NCBI GenBank assembly: GCA_905178155.1
Contig: CAJINV010000001.1
Span: 9,135,865-9,199,864, forward strand
Reading direction: 5' to 3'
Source of the DNA: Amoebophrya sp. A120
Lineage: Eukaryota > Sar > Dinophyceae > Syndiniales > Amoebophryaceae
DNA length: 64,000 nt
The stretch's first letter is position 1, and each line of letters starts with the position of its first letter. The position numbers and the translations under genes were made by a program. The notes beneath the pieces were generated by a model. That model had not been told where the DNA came from. It saw only the letters and a program-made list of their open reading frames with translations, and searched no databases. Positions 1 to 10,999 of the stretch are shown in pieces.

Positions 1-3000
1 GAATTTTTCCGAGCGATCCTGCGCGTTAGCAGATCGTTTTTTCTGCTGCCGTTCCGCACCTACCGCTGCACCGCCGGCGCTGTGGAGACGTGTACTTGAC
101 GTGTCTTCGCGCACGTGCGGTTGCTCGGCGAGATTTGCATTGGCGTTACGCCCGTCTCCCGACGGAGAGCCTGCAGCAGCTGCAATCCGATCGGTTTGTT
201 CTGACGTCTCGCTTTTCTCTGGTCCTCCTGCCAATGCCAAATTCCAGGGCAATACAAAAGGAAAGTGGTAGCAGGCCAGGTCTGCGTCGTCGCGACAGGC
301 GCGCAAAAGACCGGCGTACTGGGCGGTGGTTTGCACGGGGTTGAAGCTCACCTTGATCTGTTCGGCCGCTTGCTGGATTTCGCTGTCATGCAGCTTAGCG
401 AAGACCCACTTGCAGACGCGCCGCCAGCGCAGCCCGTTGGCACGGTAGGCAACGCGCAGGCACCGCTCTGGTGTCAGAAACGTTTCGCAGAAGTCCAAGG
501 CGCGTCGTTCTGTCCACTGGTGGTCGGTTACTGTGAATGATTGGAGTGAAGGTTTTCTTTCCAAGGGAAATCTTTGTGTCATTCGCCATAATTCTCGCAA
601 AAAGAGGAAACAAAGCCATCATAGAAAAAATTTCATTGCGGAAAAACAGTAAAAGTTCTACGGTAGTCTCGCCAAGACAAGTCCTCATCGTCGTCAGCTG
701 CCTCCTCAAATCCGCGAGAACAGGACGACCTCGACACGCCTCCAGGACTGCGTTCTCTCGCGCCGAAGCTAGGCCACCCAGACGCCGCATAGCCACCTTT
801 CTGCGAAAGTCCTACCGCACCTCGATCCGGTTCGTCGCAGCTCTCCCCCCGACAGCACAGGATCTCGAATGCAACCAGCCCCGTCTGCTCCACGAACGGC
901 TCCCTCGGCTGGTCCTCGGTAAGTACGTAGTCGAGGTACCGCAGAGCTTGTTCCGCATACTGCACCGCGGCCTCTGAAACATCCCACACGCTGTCGCCCT
1001 GCGTCACTTGGTACACCTCCTCCGTCAGTAGGGGCGGGAAAACCCGCTGCCGTATGCGGGACAGGTAACGCGCGGAGAGTTGTTGCTTTTGTTTCAAGGT
1101 TGCGGAAGATCCTGACGGGTCGTGAATGGTCGCAGTGCCTGTTGGAGGATGTTTATCCCCGCTGTCCATGTCGGCTAAAGTACCGGTGGAGCTGTTATTC
1201 AAGTTCTCATCCTCCTTTGTGACGACGTCTCTGAGGTTTTGCGCACTGACGTTGCCGACACTGCGATCCGTCTTTTGCCTGCTCGCAGCTGCTGCACCCA
1301 GCGGGGGCACAACCCGGCGCAGTTTGCAGTACAGATCCCAGTTAAGGTCCTGGTCTGTGACTTCAACTGCGCCACTCCTGTCGCCTGTAGCAGCACCATC
1401 CCCGCTCCAATGATCCGCGTCCGCGCTGAGATTGAGACACACGCGCTGCTCGAGACAGTCGAACGCAACGGATTTCACCGGCGCGGGTCCCGCAAGAAGC
1501 GGAAAGTTTGTGAGCACGCGGGGGGGTTCCTGTTGACGCAGCTCCAAGCGCTCCACGAGCTGTTTGAACTCATCGGGCACGACAAGTTCCTCTTCAATTT
1601 CCTCGGCAAACGACGACGAGGTGCCTTCCCTCACCAGCACATCCGCGTCGTCCACGAGAATAACGTCGGCCGCCCCACCGCTTTCGATTGCTTTGTCTTC
1701 CCGAAAAGAACCGCCAGCGGTTGATTCTGTGTATGTCTCGAAAAAGTTCAGAAGGCATTCCAGGTCCGGCAACCCGAACGCGCCCGGGTGCCGCACGCAG
1801 TACTCGGCCAGAATTTTGGCGGAAACGGAATTTGCGATCACAGCCTCGCTGCGCAGACAAAACGTGCGCACAAACTCCTGCATCGCGCAACCGCTCGGGG
1901 GAATCAGAAAGACCTGCACCCCGTCGTTGTGAACCACGACCAGCTGCGACGCAAGGACTGGTGCTGGGAACAAATGGTCGGAAATTTTCACGTTCTCCGC
2001 CAAGTGCACGTCTAGGATCTGGGTCGCGGGACTTTTGTCGGCTGCCTCTGAAGACCCTGATGCGCCGATCTCCAACTGAAAGAGCAGCGCAAAACTTTCG
2101 CGGGAGTAGACGGAAATTGTTCTCCCTAGACTCTTGTTCCAGGACACCAGGAAGCTCTTACTCACCCGGAGCGACCCCCAGGAAGCGCGGTTCTCGACTG
2201 GAAACCGCAGCGTGGACCGCACCTGGCCGGACTGCGGGTCGGCCACCCAAACGCGCCCGCTCAGTCGCGCGCAGAGCAGGAAACCCTCGGGCGCAAGCGT
2301 CCCCGTGTACTCACCCTCGTGCGGCTTGGATCCCACCGGCGTGATCTCCACTTGCGCCAGCGGCGCTTCGCCGGCCGCGGAAATCGTGCGCGCCGCCGCC
2401 AGGCCGTCGAGGTCGAGGGTGCTGGGCTTGTGCAACAAGAAAACGCGTGCTCCGGTGGAAACAATCAGCAGGCCGGCGCGCGGCGCCTCCATACGAATAA
2501 CTCCCGTGGTACACTGCTCCGCCGGCAGTTGCACGGCCCACTGCAAGAGCTCAGAAGGTCGTGCAGGCTGTGCGTCCGAACGTGGTGCAGTTCCTGCACT
2601 ACACGTGCTGTCTTTCGGAATGGAGAAACAGGCGAGCACGCGGCTACGAAAAGCTACAAAAAGGCACAGGTCGTCCACGCTCGCAGCCGTCGTCAAAAAA
2701 AGGTCTGTGGCGTCTACCCAGGCGGCGCCGATGCACATGGAAACCACAGTATCCTCCTCCGCGCCCGCGGGGGCCCATGGAGCCTTCAACGCGGGAAGTG
2801 GTGCAGCCACTGTCTGTTCCCGCCCCGCAGTTGCAGTAGACACGAGATACGCAGAAGCGACAGACTGCGGGTCGGCAATCTCCAGAACTGGATAATGCTC
2901 TCTCGCTTGTTTTCTTGCGTTACGATCCGCAGATGACGCCGAGGCAGGTGCGGGGTGCAAAACGTCGGGAAGTAGAAATATTGTTTCCGATGAGTGTTCG

Positions 3001-3392
3001 GTCTCGGCCCTTGTAGCTGAGGTGGAGGTCTTAGTGTTGTTCCTACTTCTGCTCACTAGCACCGCGGCGGCACCACGCGCATGCGCAGCTATCGAAACCA
3101 CGCGGTTGCTTGCGTCAGAATCGTGCGACGCAGACAGCAGCGACCCAATCGTTTCGTCCGGACATAGTTCTTCTGCAGCTTTGTTCTCTCCGCCGGTAGT
3201 TGCGCACAACCAACTCCGGCGGTGCAGCTCCTGCGTTTTGTCATCGCAGAAGATGAGGGAGTCCTCACCGAGGGCTGCGGCACAGCTGACTGCGCACGGT
3301 CCGAACCCATGTTCGAACAGTGCATACGAATCATGAATGCGTACAAGCTTCCGCTGCGAACCACGCACGGAATCTCGGGAGAGATGAAGCAT
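1..3392 (-). CDS. Large beta-propeller/alpha-solenoid-like protein, partial
   Basis: The long exon runs from an ATG at 3392 down to 662 (about 910 codons). A GT at 661-660 and a CAG at 533-531 define an intron, and a second exon from 530 stays open to the window edge, so the C-terminus is missing. The joined reading goes from ...DLSWRDY into LTDHQWTERRALDF. Residues about 1-480 are rich in short beta-strand stretches typical of propeller blades (for example WVADPQSGQV and RTISVYSRESF). The later part is helical, with leucine-rich segments and acidic linkers. This resembles the propeller-plus-solenoid layout of scaffold nucleoporins (Nup133/Nup155/Nup160 class) or other coat-type proteins, but I see no diagnostic motif. 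Family assignment is therefore a weak inference; the gene itself is well supported by length and frame. Confidence 0.6.
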
Positions 3393-4232
3393 GATGGGAC
3401 ACTTAGTACACTAGTTCATTTCATCGTAGCAACGATACGATGCGTAGCGACAGATGCACGAAATCGAACTATTGCACCACAAGCGAGCGAACTACAAGCT
3501 GAGCGACAGATGAAGAGGACTCACGACCTTGATGGCTCCAAAAAAAAAAAGGCTGCGCCCACAAAAGAGAGCGCAGAAGAAAAGTGGCACTTTCGGGGAA
3601 AAATGGGATCGACAAAAAGTAGATCGCCGGAAAGTAGATCCTTCGATGAACAGCAGAAACGTGACGGCCTAATTGTCTCCGCAGTTTAGAGACAGTAATC
3701 TCTCTTGTTTTTTCCTTTCTTTATTGAGGACCAACAAACCGCACACCAACGACGCAGTCAAACTGGTCGGAAATGTTTCTTGTTTCACCTGCAGCATCGC
3801 GTTCTACGCGAGATCCATCCCGAAGATTTCTTGCAATGTAAAACTTGTTGCACTTTCATCAAAGTCGTTATTTGCCTCCATTGACCATTGTCATAGTCCG
3901 ACGATATTTTAGATGAAAGGCGCTACAAGCTTTCTTTTACTTCAGCGAAATAGTACACATCAAAGGCGTCGCTCCCACGTGTCTCTTGCACCGCGGAATG
4001 GAAAAGCGTGCCTCATCACTAGAAAAATGTTGAATCAGGTTTTAAAATCGCCTAGCTCACGATGCCACAGGTTGTGCCAAGATACGCTTAAAAAGTTGTT
4101 TCTTAAAAAACTTTATGTAAGTGTGTTTCATGCCAGTACAAGTTGCACGCGAAGCGTTTTTTTGAATGCCACGATCATACCCGGCATTGCTGGCAGGTAA
4201 ACACTCCTCCCTTTCTTTCCCCGGCATCGTCC
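3393..4232. other. Intergenic, including 3' region of the selenoprotein W gene
   Basis: No convincing coding exon is seen. It holds the putative 5' region of the partial gene and the downstream region of the selenoprotein W gene on the minus strand. An A-run lies at 3540-3550. A SECIS hairpin would be expected on the minus strand below 4232, but I could not identify one with the core bases in the right arrangement by eye. Confidence 0.5.
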
Positions 4233-4665
4233 TTACTTGTCACACTCCTTCATGACTGTTTCTGCGACGAGTCCAAATGTGTTGTCATTCTGATGCAGAA
4301 ACCCCTGGTTTTTCGTCTTCTTGGAGTGGAGAAGGTTTCCGTTCACCTTCACCTCGAAGTTGCCTGTTGATATTGTTCATGTTTCTTTCATGAACAGCGC
4401 GCTTCGTTCTAATCCAAATCATCGTGCGAAATACATTGCCAGACACCTGGATTGCGTGCACAGAAGCGAATTGAAGGGAGATTGATATTTAAGTGGTACC
4501 GGTAACTCCCGGATCTGCAACAACATCCCATTTCAGCTTTTTCACGTCTACCCCTTCGGGCGCCAGCGCGGCCTCCAGCTTTTCCCGGGCCGCAACATAG
4601 TGCCGTTTGTAGCCTCAGCCTCCGCAGTACTGCACGGAAATCGTTACACCCTCCTCGCCCGGCAT
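4233..4665 (-). CDS. SELENOW: Selenoprotein W (Rdx family), in-frame TGA as Sec
   Basis: Exon 1 runs 4665-4500 and exon 2 runs 4363-4233, separated by a GT-AG intron, and together encode 98 residues. Codon 17 is TGA (4617-4615) and sits exactly at the redox motif C-G-G-U-G-Y, the CxxU of SelW. Reading through gives KRHYVAAREKLEAAL, then DPGVTG at the splice, then NFEVKVNGNLLHSKK, which matches the SelW order of motif, helix, TGxFEV strand and HSKK turn. The length is close to the usual 85-100 residues. SelW-type proteins are small cytosolic thioredoxin-fold selenoproteins with redox roles. A conventional ORF caller stops at the TGA and misses the gene. Selenocysteine insertion is inferred from family identity and motif position; a SECIS was not located. 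Confidence 0.88.
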
Positions 4666-5673
4666 GATATTGTTCGTCTTTTCCGCCGGTAGCGAAGAAC
4701 GAAACCGGCTCTGGTCCCGGGTAAAGTAGTGCTGCTGACAGACAACTGGTCCGCAAGGACGACGGAAAGCGCGGCGCAACAAGATTTTGTGGCTTGGGAA
4801 ATCAAAGGGTGGAATATCAAACTTTTACTTTTCTACGAAAGAACTATTTTTACTGCACAATCTATCAACAAAGAAACAAAAAATTCTCTGCAGTGTAAAG
4901 CCAACTTGACGGGGTTTGACACTTTAATATACACAGCTAGAATCGTCGCTACCCAGAGCAACTGGGTTTCTTCTTTCCGGTGAACTCTAATAGGAGGAAG
5001 TAGCTTCGGAAGAAATTGGTAAGCTACTGACCGTGATTGATCTTACCGCCCTGCAGAAAAAATTAGGTGTGCAAAAGGATCGCAGTTTCTCGCTTTCAAA
5101 GCAAAATAAAAGCCTTGCGATTCTATCAGTTCTTCTTTCTAGCTGCACTCGATCGCTCTATCGCAGAAATTCAAATGAACCGACCATGACAGTTGCCTTG
5201 GGTTCCATGCCGAACACAGTTGAAGTGTGCACAACTCAAATTGCTAAGTACGGTAAGAGCTTTCTCTGCGAGGCTCGGATGCTGTTCTTACATATCTTTA
5301 ATTGTGCGCGAAATGGTGTTCAAGAAACGTGTGAGTCTATCTTTTTTGCTGGCTTTGTTGGTGATGACACGCCAGCAATCATACTTTGCAAAATCTAGCA
5401 GGGGCGTAACACCAAATCCGCCTGACAAGCACAGCGAAACCACATTCGAAATGCAAAATTTAGATTCCCAAAACGAAACTTTGCTTACAGCCGAAAATTG
5501 GTGGTCGACGACTCTGCGACGCTGCGGAAGTCGGTATGCAATACAAATTTCCCGCCCATGTACAAGATGCATCACAAATTTCACCAATTTGGAGTGTGAC
5601 ACTTGTCATGCTAAACTAGGATCGAAGCCCAACTTTGTCATGCAGAAACTGCATTTGTACGTGTACGGCAAAA
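4666..5673. other. Intergenic with possible degraded repeat copy
   Basis: No supported exon. Between about 5430 and 5650 there are phrases shared with the introner elements elsewhere in the window (for example cttgtcatgcta and a trans-pattern of tgcaatacaaattt and gcatcacaaattt), suggesting a decayed relative. Clear terminal repeats are not visible. Confidence 0.3.
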
Positions 5674-7841
5674 TTACTTTGGATAGTCGGACTCCTCACG
5701 CACGAGCAGCTCTTCAAGATCCACCCCGGTTCCGCCAACGCCATCTGTATTTTTTAGAAATGTTACTGTTATGTTGTACTTCCAATCACGGCATTAGTCC
5801 GAGAAAATCTAGTTTCTTGTTCCGCTTGATGTTGTTGAAAAACAAATTATACACTTCACGCCCCCTAGTGGTCCTCATTATACCTGCCGCCGATGTGCCC
5901 TTGCTGGTGCCCTCGTGCCATGCCACGAAGCTGTTCGGAGGTCGGTCGCCCACAGCTTCCCTGCGCTCGGAATACTCGCTGCGCTCCGACATGTTGTACG
6001 CTGCGGCCCAGGGCCGCGGCCTTCGCTCGTCCAGCGGAAGGGCACTGCCGGGAGTATGCGAACAAGAGCCCTGTTGAAAATAAATGTTGTGCGATGAACA
6101 TAAAACCCTGTCCGGATAGTTTTTTCGCGATGAACTCTCACAGCTTTTGAAAAATAATTGAAAAAAAAACCGCCTTCTACCTTCGCAGTCGAATATCCGC
6201 CGGGCGAGGAAACATTTTCCACCCCCAATCCTCGCCCCCCTCCTCGGTCGTAGGGCGAGGGACTCCGCGACCCTACCGGCGAGGTAGACCCGGGCGAGCC
6301 AAAGGCCTGCCGGAGCGCGGGGTTGGCCAGGAAGCTGCGCGTCAGTTCCACTGCCGACTGCCCGTCCCGCTTTCGTCGGCGGTGGTGCGCAAAGGGCGCG
6401 GGTCGGCTGCTGTAGCTGGGCGGTTGGTAGCTCGGCTTCTGTTGTTCCACGGTTGTGCTACCCGGGCCGCGAGTGCCTGGTTTGTTGAGGAGTGAACCGA
6501 TCATGGAGGATGGCCATCCAAAAAAAAAAAAACACTTTTTGTTAACGCGACGAATAAAAGCGTAAGCCAAAACAGTTTCAACGAAATATTCCAAAAATAC
6601 TTGGAAACGACACCGACCAAGCTTTCGGACTTTTCGTGCACTCGTTCAATGCGTGCACACAATCCGCGGAATCCACACCTAGACTGGAAGAAGCGTAGCT
6701 CGCAGGTTCCTGTGAAGACGATAATCATAATTTGCATCATCTCGAGCAGAATCAATATTACAATCAGTTGCCTGCGCTGCACTTGCACGTGTCATGCGAG
6801 AATCAATTCAAGGTTTGCTGCGAGAAAAAAAATTCATCTCCTTCTAGTTTCACTTACCTGATATCCCGGGTCATAATACCCGTTGTTTTTATTTCGAAAA
6901 TCCCCACCGTGCAAAAACTCTTCTCGTAGCGTCTGGCCGCCCACGACCGGCCCGCGTCTGCTGGACGGCATTGCCCCGCCTCGCTCGCCCCCTCTGCTTA
7001 TCGCGTTTCGTATTCTTTGTTCGCGCTTTTTCGCCTTCTCCCTGCGGAAGCGCTCGATGATCTCTTGCTCGGTGAAGGAGGAGGAAGAGTAAGTGGAATC
7101 CTCCTCCAATATCGGCTCCGGCCGCTTTCGCTCCCGCGCCTGTCGCAGATTCCGGTCCCGGATCTTCTTCAGCTGGTAGTCCGCGGCGGTTAACACTTGC
7201 GTCCGCTGTCGCGCCTTCTTCTCCCCCTGGTCGCTCCACCACGTGGGGTACACGCTCGCTTTGGTTTGCGCCTCGTCGGGCTCGTACACCGTCTGCGTTG
7301 GGAACGAGGGCGTGGACTTGTCGTGCGGGCCGCGCGGGCGGTACACCTCCTTTTGCCCCGCGCGCCACTGGCCGTTGGGCTTTCGGTAGGCACAAACTTT
7401 CTCGCCCCACGCGCCGCGGAACAGCTCCGGTTGCAGCTGCTTCGGCCACTCCTCCTCATTGGCGCAAAAGCGAAGGAGATTCTCCAGGTCCTCCATGGAC
7501 CACACAACATTGTCATTGTTCCCCGGCGTGCGCGGCTCGGCGGAGGAATTGCGATTTGCGGAACTGCCGTCTGCTGTACCGCTTGTTTCTGCATCCTTGC
7601 CTTGCTGCTTTTTGTTGCCCGCCTTCTTGCTTCCGGCTAACATCGAGGGTGTAGTAGTACTTGTGTGATTATTTCCGCTGTACTGCAAGGCGTAGATGCC
7701 GAGCAAAACCATGGTCTTCACAACGTGCGGCCACACGTCTTCGGAGTAATGGCTCAGGAAATTCCGCAGGGTCCGGTTGGAAAGCCATGACTGCAACTCC
7801 ACAAGATGCGGATCACCTAGACGGTGCGAGAGAATCACCAT
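5674..7841 (-). CDS. Orphan basic protein, four exons
   Basis: Exons: 7841-6858, about 6438-6181, 6070-5884 and 5744-5674, giving about 499 residues with all phases compatible. The ATG at 7841 lies in a ccaccATGG context. The N-terminus (residues 1-55) is hydrophobic/helical with a SHYSEDVW motif. It is followed by a Ser/Asn/Lys linker, a WSMEDLENLLRFC helix, a Pro/Gly/Trp-rich middle, and a highly charged helix around residues 225-290 (Arg/Lys/Glu). The C-terminus ends with ELLVREESDYPK. I do not recognise the family. The charged helix and its position next to a RIIAD1 homologue would fit a cytoskeletal or ciliary protein, but this is speculation. The acceptor of exon 2 is the least certain: a poly-T tract at 6518-6530 could serve an alternative site. 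Confidence 0.6.
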
Positions 7842-8392
7842 GGTGGTAGGTGGAGCGTTGTTTTCTGCTGCCTTGTAGTATTCACTGGTGCAGTTTTTCC
7901 GGCGGATTCGATTCGAAGCAGCAGCTCCTGTGCTGCTGGCCCAAAGCTTCCCTATCAGGAAGACGAAGCAGAGTGGAACGAACAGGGCATTTTGATTTCG
8001 TGCCTTTAAGATAGTATGTGATTGAAACTGATAGAAGCTGTTCCTGCCAAAAGGATAGTCAGAACTGTTCTGGCGAAACTAAAAGAAACAGCATTTGGTG
8101 GCACTGCTGCCCTCCTCAGACTTAACGCCCGCACGTGTTTGTGATTGCTTCCTCAACTTAACCGCCTTCCGTCCCCCTTGAACAGCACACACATCTAAAC
8201 TCACGCGACGAAAACGCCGGCGTTCGCACGCAGCGAAAAGTGCTTGCGTCCCCGTTGGTTTTGCAGCCTAGCAGTCTGGTGCTTCTTCAAAAAAACCCGT
8301 CTCTTCGACGAGAAACTTTGTTGTTTCCTCGCGCAAAAGCAAAACCGTAAATTGTGCCAAAATCGAGAAAATAAACGTCGCAAGATTTTTCA
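7842..8392. other. Intergenic
   Basis: This stretch lies between the orphan gene start at 7841 and the RIIAD1-like stop at 8393, both on the minus strand. Open frames here lack family resemblance and no RNA gene is recognised. Confidence 0.4.
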
Positions 8393-10355
8393 TCACGTGC
8401 TCGCACTGCTTTTCCCTGCTTCCACTTCCTGCTTGAGGGTTGGATTTGTAAAGAAATGCCCGGCAAATTTCAGAACGTCGTCTGGTTTCTCGTGCAGGGC
8501 GGCGTTCACGATATCAAATGTAAAAATGTCTGGGTCTGGAAGATTGACGCCAGCTTTGTCATGCATACAGTGAGTGACCCATGATGTCTGTGATGCATGC
8601 CTTAGCATCACAGATTTTTAGAGGACTTTGCGATGCCTCTACCGCATGAGAAATGCCCTCTCCACGTAGCACAAACTGGAGTCCTTATGCTGATCATGCA
8701 ATACAAATTTTTCTAGACTCCAGAGACAGCATTACAAGTTTAGAATCTTCCAGACCCAGACATTTTTACACTTGATACACGAACTTCCCCAGCAAATCCT
8801 GGATCTCCGGGTGCTCCCGAAGATACTATCCTGAGTAAAAACGTACCCACACCAGAGTCAGGATGGGGATTTTTTTTTTTTTGCCCGGCCCCCAATTATT
8901 AATTTCAGATTCAGATTCAGATGCGCTTTCCGCTCGTGATTCGGCGGGGGTTACGCCGTGTACAGCAGGTCGACACTGCCAGGAAAATCGATGTGCGCGC
9001 CGCATTGGTCCATACAAATCAAAACCCTAAACCCGTCGGAAACATAAATCCGTGCATGCCAGCAGGGGGGTCACCCCTGAACCCTTTTTCGAACTCGGAC
9101 CGGACACACGCATAGAAAATCCCCACGATATAGTTAACGTCTATAGCCGTAAGCCGCGGCGGACGTTGCTATGCTGTGGGACGAATAGCAAAGGGAGGTT
9201 GATATGGGTCGAGACTAAGCGCGATGTGCAGAAAGCCGCTGCACCTGACGGTAGTAAAGATAGGGAGGAGACCACTGTGTATGGAGATAATTGCGCCTAG
9301 TGCGCGTTAATCGGGATCTATGTAAACGCGGATACTGGGAACGCCCTATGCAAACGGGTTTTGCAAACCCGCGTATGTAAACGCGGATACTGGGAACGCC
9401 CTATGCAAAATTTTTCAATTTTCAACGATTGTGTGACGGCGGGAACGGCACCCGCCCGCTGTGCTTAATAATGCGCTCCCACGCGCGAATTTCCTTTCAT
9501 TTTTTGCATCACACATGGCTAAATATTTAACCCCCTAAGCCAACACCTTTTTCTCGTCTTCTGCTGCCCTCACGCAACAGAACTACTCCTGAAGCGCGGG
9601 AACAATCCTTATTATTATTCTAGTCGGGGCGGTGGGCGTTTCCAAAAATGTGAAGAACCCCGCCCGCCCACCTTGTTATTCACATATAAGGAATTGCGCA
9701 GGTATACGGCATTTTTTCCCGATTTCTTACATTCGTCGCCCGGTCTTGCAGGGCTCTCGCCCTGTTGGCACTTGAGCGGCATGCTGCTGGAAAAATGGCG
9801 CGCAAATCCTTTTTGGAGATTGGCTGTGTACATCCTATCGCCTTTGGACGCTTACATTTTTAGACAAAAGCTGTTGTACATATTTTATTTTGAGTCAGGA
9901 TGGGGATTTTGCAACACAAACCTAGGAGTTTTGTGAGTCACGCATGACAAGTTGCGCTATGCAGTGTAGTGCAGGTTAGCAAGTGCAGCCGCGTCACAGA
10001 TTCATCTGCTCATCCTGTTCACAGCATCACAAATTCCAAAACACGATTGGAAATGGCTCTCATGGGGATGCGCATTACGCGTCTTCCTGTCTTTGCAAAT
10101 CTGCATTACAACTCTGGTGTGGGTACGTTTTTACTCAGGATAGATACTTCTCGTTCTTCATTTGCTGTGCGACCTGGTAGGAGGGTTTTTTTCTTTTGGG
10201 TTTGACGTACCGTAATAAACGAGTATCGGCAGAAGAAAACGCAAGAGGAGCACCGCTTTGCACAAACGACAACAAAGAAAATCTACCTTAGCACTGTCAA
10301 CGGTGCTTTGCTGGTCCGCATTCAGCACCCCGGAAGCACTTCCAGACGCGCTCAT
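8393..10355 (-). CDS. RIIAD1: RIIAD1-like RIIa-domain protein split by two introner elements
   Basis: Four exons: 10355-10287 (69 nt), 10173-10143, 8821-8778 and 8506-8393, encoding 85 residues. The first intron is ordinary GT-AG. The second and third intervening sequences are inserted elements (8827-10142 and 8512-8777), each with terminal inverted repeats and a 5-bp target duplication. Removing each element plus one duplication gives NEKYLREHPEIQDLLGKFV followed by NAALHEKPDDVLKFAGHFFT. The pattern NEKYLRxHxE, then xxPDxxLxFAxxxFTxPxL, matches RIIAD1, a small vertebrate and protist protein carrying the RIIa dimerisation/docking fold. Such proteins occur in cilia and bind amphipathic helices of AKAP-like partners. 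None of the small exons 1-3 would be found by ORF length. Homology is strong; the expressed splice form is inferred. Confidence 0.85.
8512..8777. mobile_element. Introner element, family I, copy 1
   Basis: This 266-bp insertion is flanked by 5-bp direct repeats CACGA (8507-8511 and 8778-8782). Its ends are inverted repeats of about 34 bp with one mismatch, starting tatcaaatgtaaaaatgtct on the left and reading as its reverse complement on the right. It interrupts codon 48/49 of the RIIAD1-like gene. No in-frame GT-AG pair is possible at the duplication. It carries no coding capacity, so it would be non-autonomous. Confidence 0.9.
8874..9891 (-). mobile_element. Nested retroinsert with poly(A) end and 19-bp duplication
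   Basis: A 19-bp direct repeat (gagtcaggatggggatttt at 8855-8873 and 9892-9910) brackets about 1 kb inside the family II introner. The T-run at 8870-8882 is a short poly(A) tail on the minus strand. A long target duplication next to a poly(A) end is the usual mark of target-primed reverse transcription. No reverse transcriptase frame is present, so it would be a SINE-like or retrocopied sequence. No origin is recognised for the transcript. Confidence 0.7.
9319..9409. repeat. Two exact 36-bp direct repeats with a hairpin between them
   Basis: The same 36 bases, starting tatgtaaacgcggatactgg, occur at 9319-9354 and 9374-9409. The spacer between them contains a short inverted repeat (cgggttttgcaaacccg). 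It lies inside the nested retroinsert. Confidence 0.9.
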
Positions 10356-10999
10356 GATGTGTCTCAATTCTTGGTCGTACACTGTATAAATATTGATGTT
10401 CACTGTAGCTCACATGCTAAGATGAATGCGGACGCTCCGTATTCTCTCAACCCGCTCAGCGGCGCTTCGACATACTCGGAAAAGTGTACTCTCTCCCGCT
10501 CGTTGATCACTTCTGAGGAGAGGCCACTTTCATGACAACTCTGCAATATGTCACCTTGAACGCCCTTCAAAGGCTGCAAATGCCTTTGTTTTGCAATCCG
10601 CGTCACGATTTTTCCGTGGGCAGTGATGTTGCGGTGCTAGCGATTACGACCCAAAACTGAAGTCCCATCCACATAGAATTTTTTACTCCTGCGAGCAAAC
10701 TACAGCCTTTGGTAGTTACAGCACATTAGACCTAGCCTGACACAGACAAGCTCAGCGGGCAAATTTGAAACAGTAACGATACATTGACTGCTGCCGGTGC
10801 AAAATTGAAACTTGTCCTTACCTACGACAGAGCAAAACCGTTTCAGCTAAAACACAAGCTCAGCTAGCAGTTACTTCTAGAGGAAGTATTTTCACTATCT
10901 GAATCTCCATAAATTGATTGCTCGGTTCATTATTTCTGTGATATATTTTTCACGTGTAAGGTTCATTTTTTATCCGGGAAAAGCTTGAGTTCAAAAACA
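10356..10999. other. Intergenic
   Basis: Upstream region of the RIIAD1-like gene and downstream region of the next minus-strand gene. Only short frames are present and no motif is recognised. Confidence 0.4.

Larger units (their letters stand above)
8827..10142. mobile_element. Introner element, family II, enlarged by a nested insert
   Basis: The ends are a perfect 32-bp terminal inverted repeat beginning tatcctgagtaaaaacgtac, flanked by 5-bp duplications GATAC (8822-8826 and 10143-10147). The 1,316-bp length comes from a roughly 1-kb nested insertion. Without it the element would be about 279 bp, close to the size of family I. It lies inside the RIIAD1-like coding region, and the protein is continuous only when the element plus one duplication is removed. 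Internal phrases (catgacaagttgc, gcatcacaaa) resemble family I, so the two families are probably related. Confidence 0.88.

Noticed and set aside
1126-2936. Several 90-250 codon frames opposite the first gene
   Set aside because: They are shadows of the large minus-strand exon and show only its reverse composition.
3693-4232. SECIS element downstream of selenoprotein W
   Set aside because: Several ATGA and AA motifs occur, but I could not place them on one convincing stem with matching GA; left for a SECIS program.
8827-10142. An autonomous DNA transposon
   Set aside because: Despite good terminal repeats there is no transposase frame; the extra length is a nested retroinsert.
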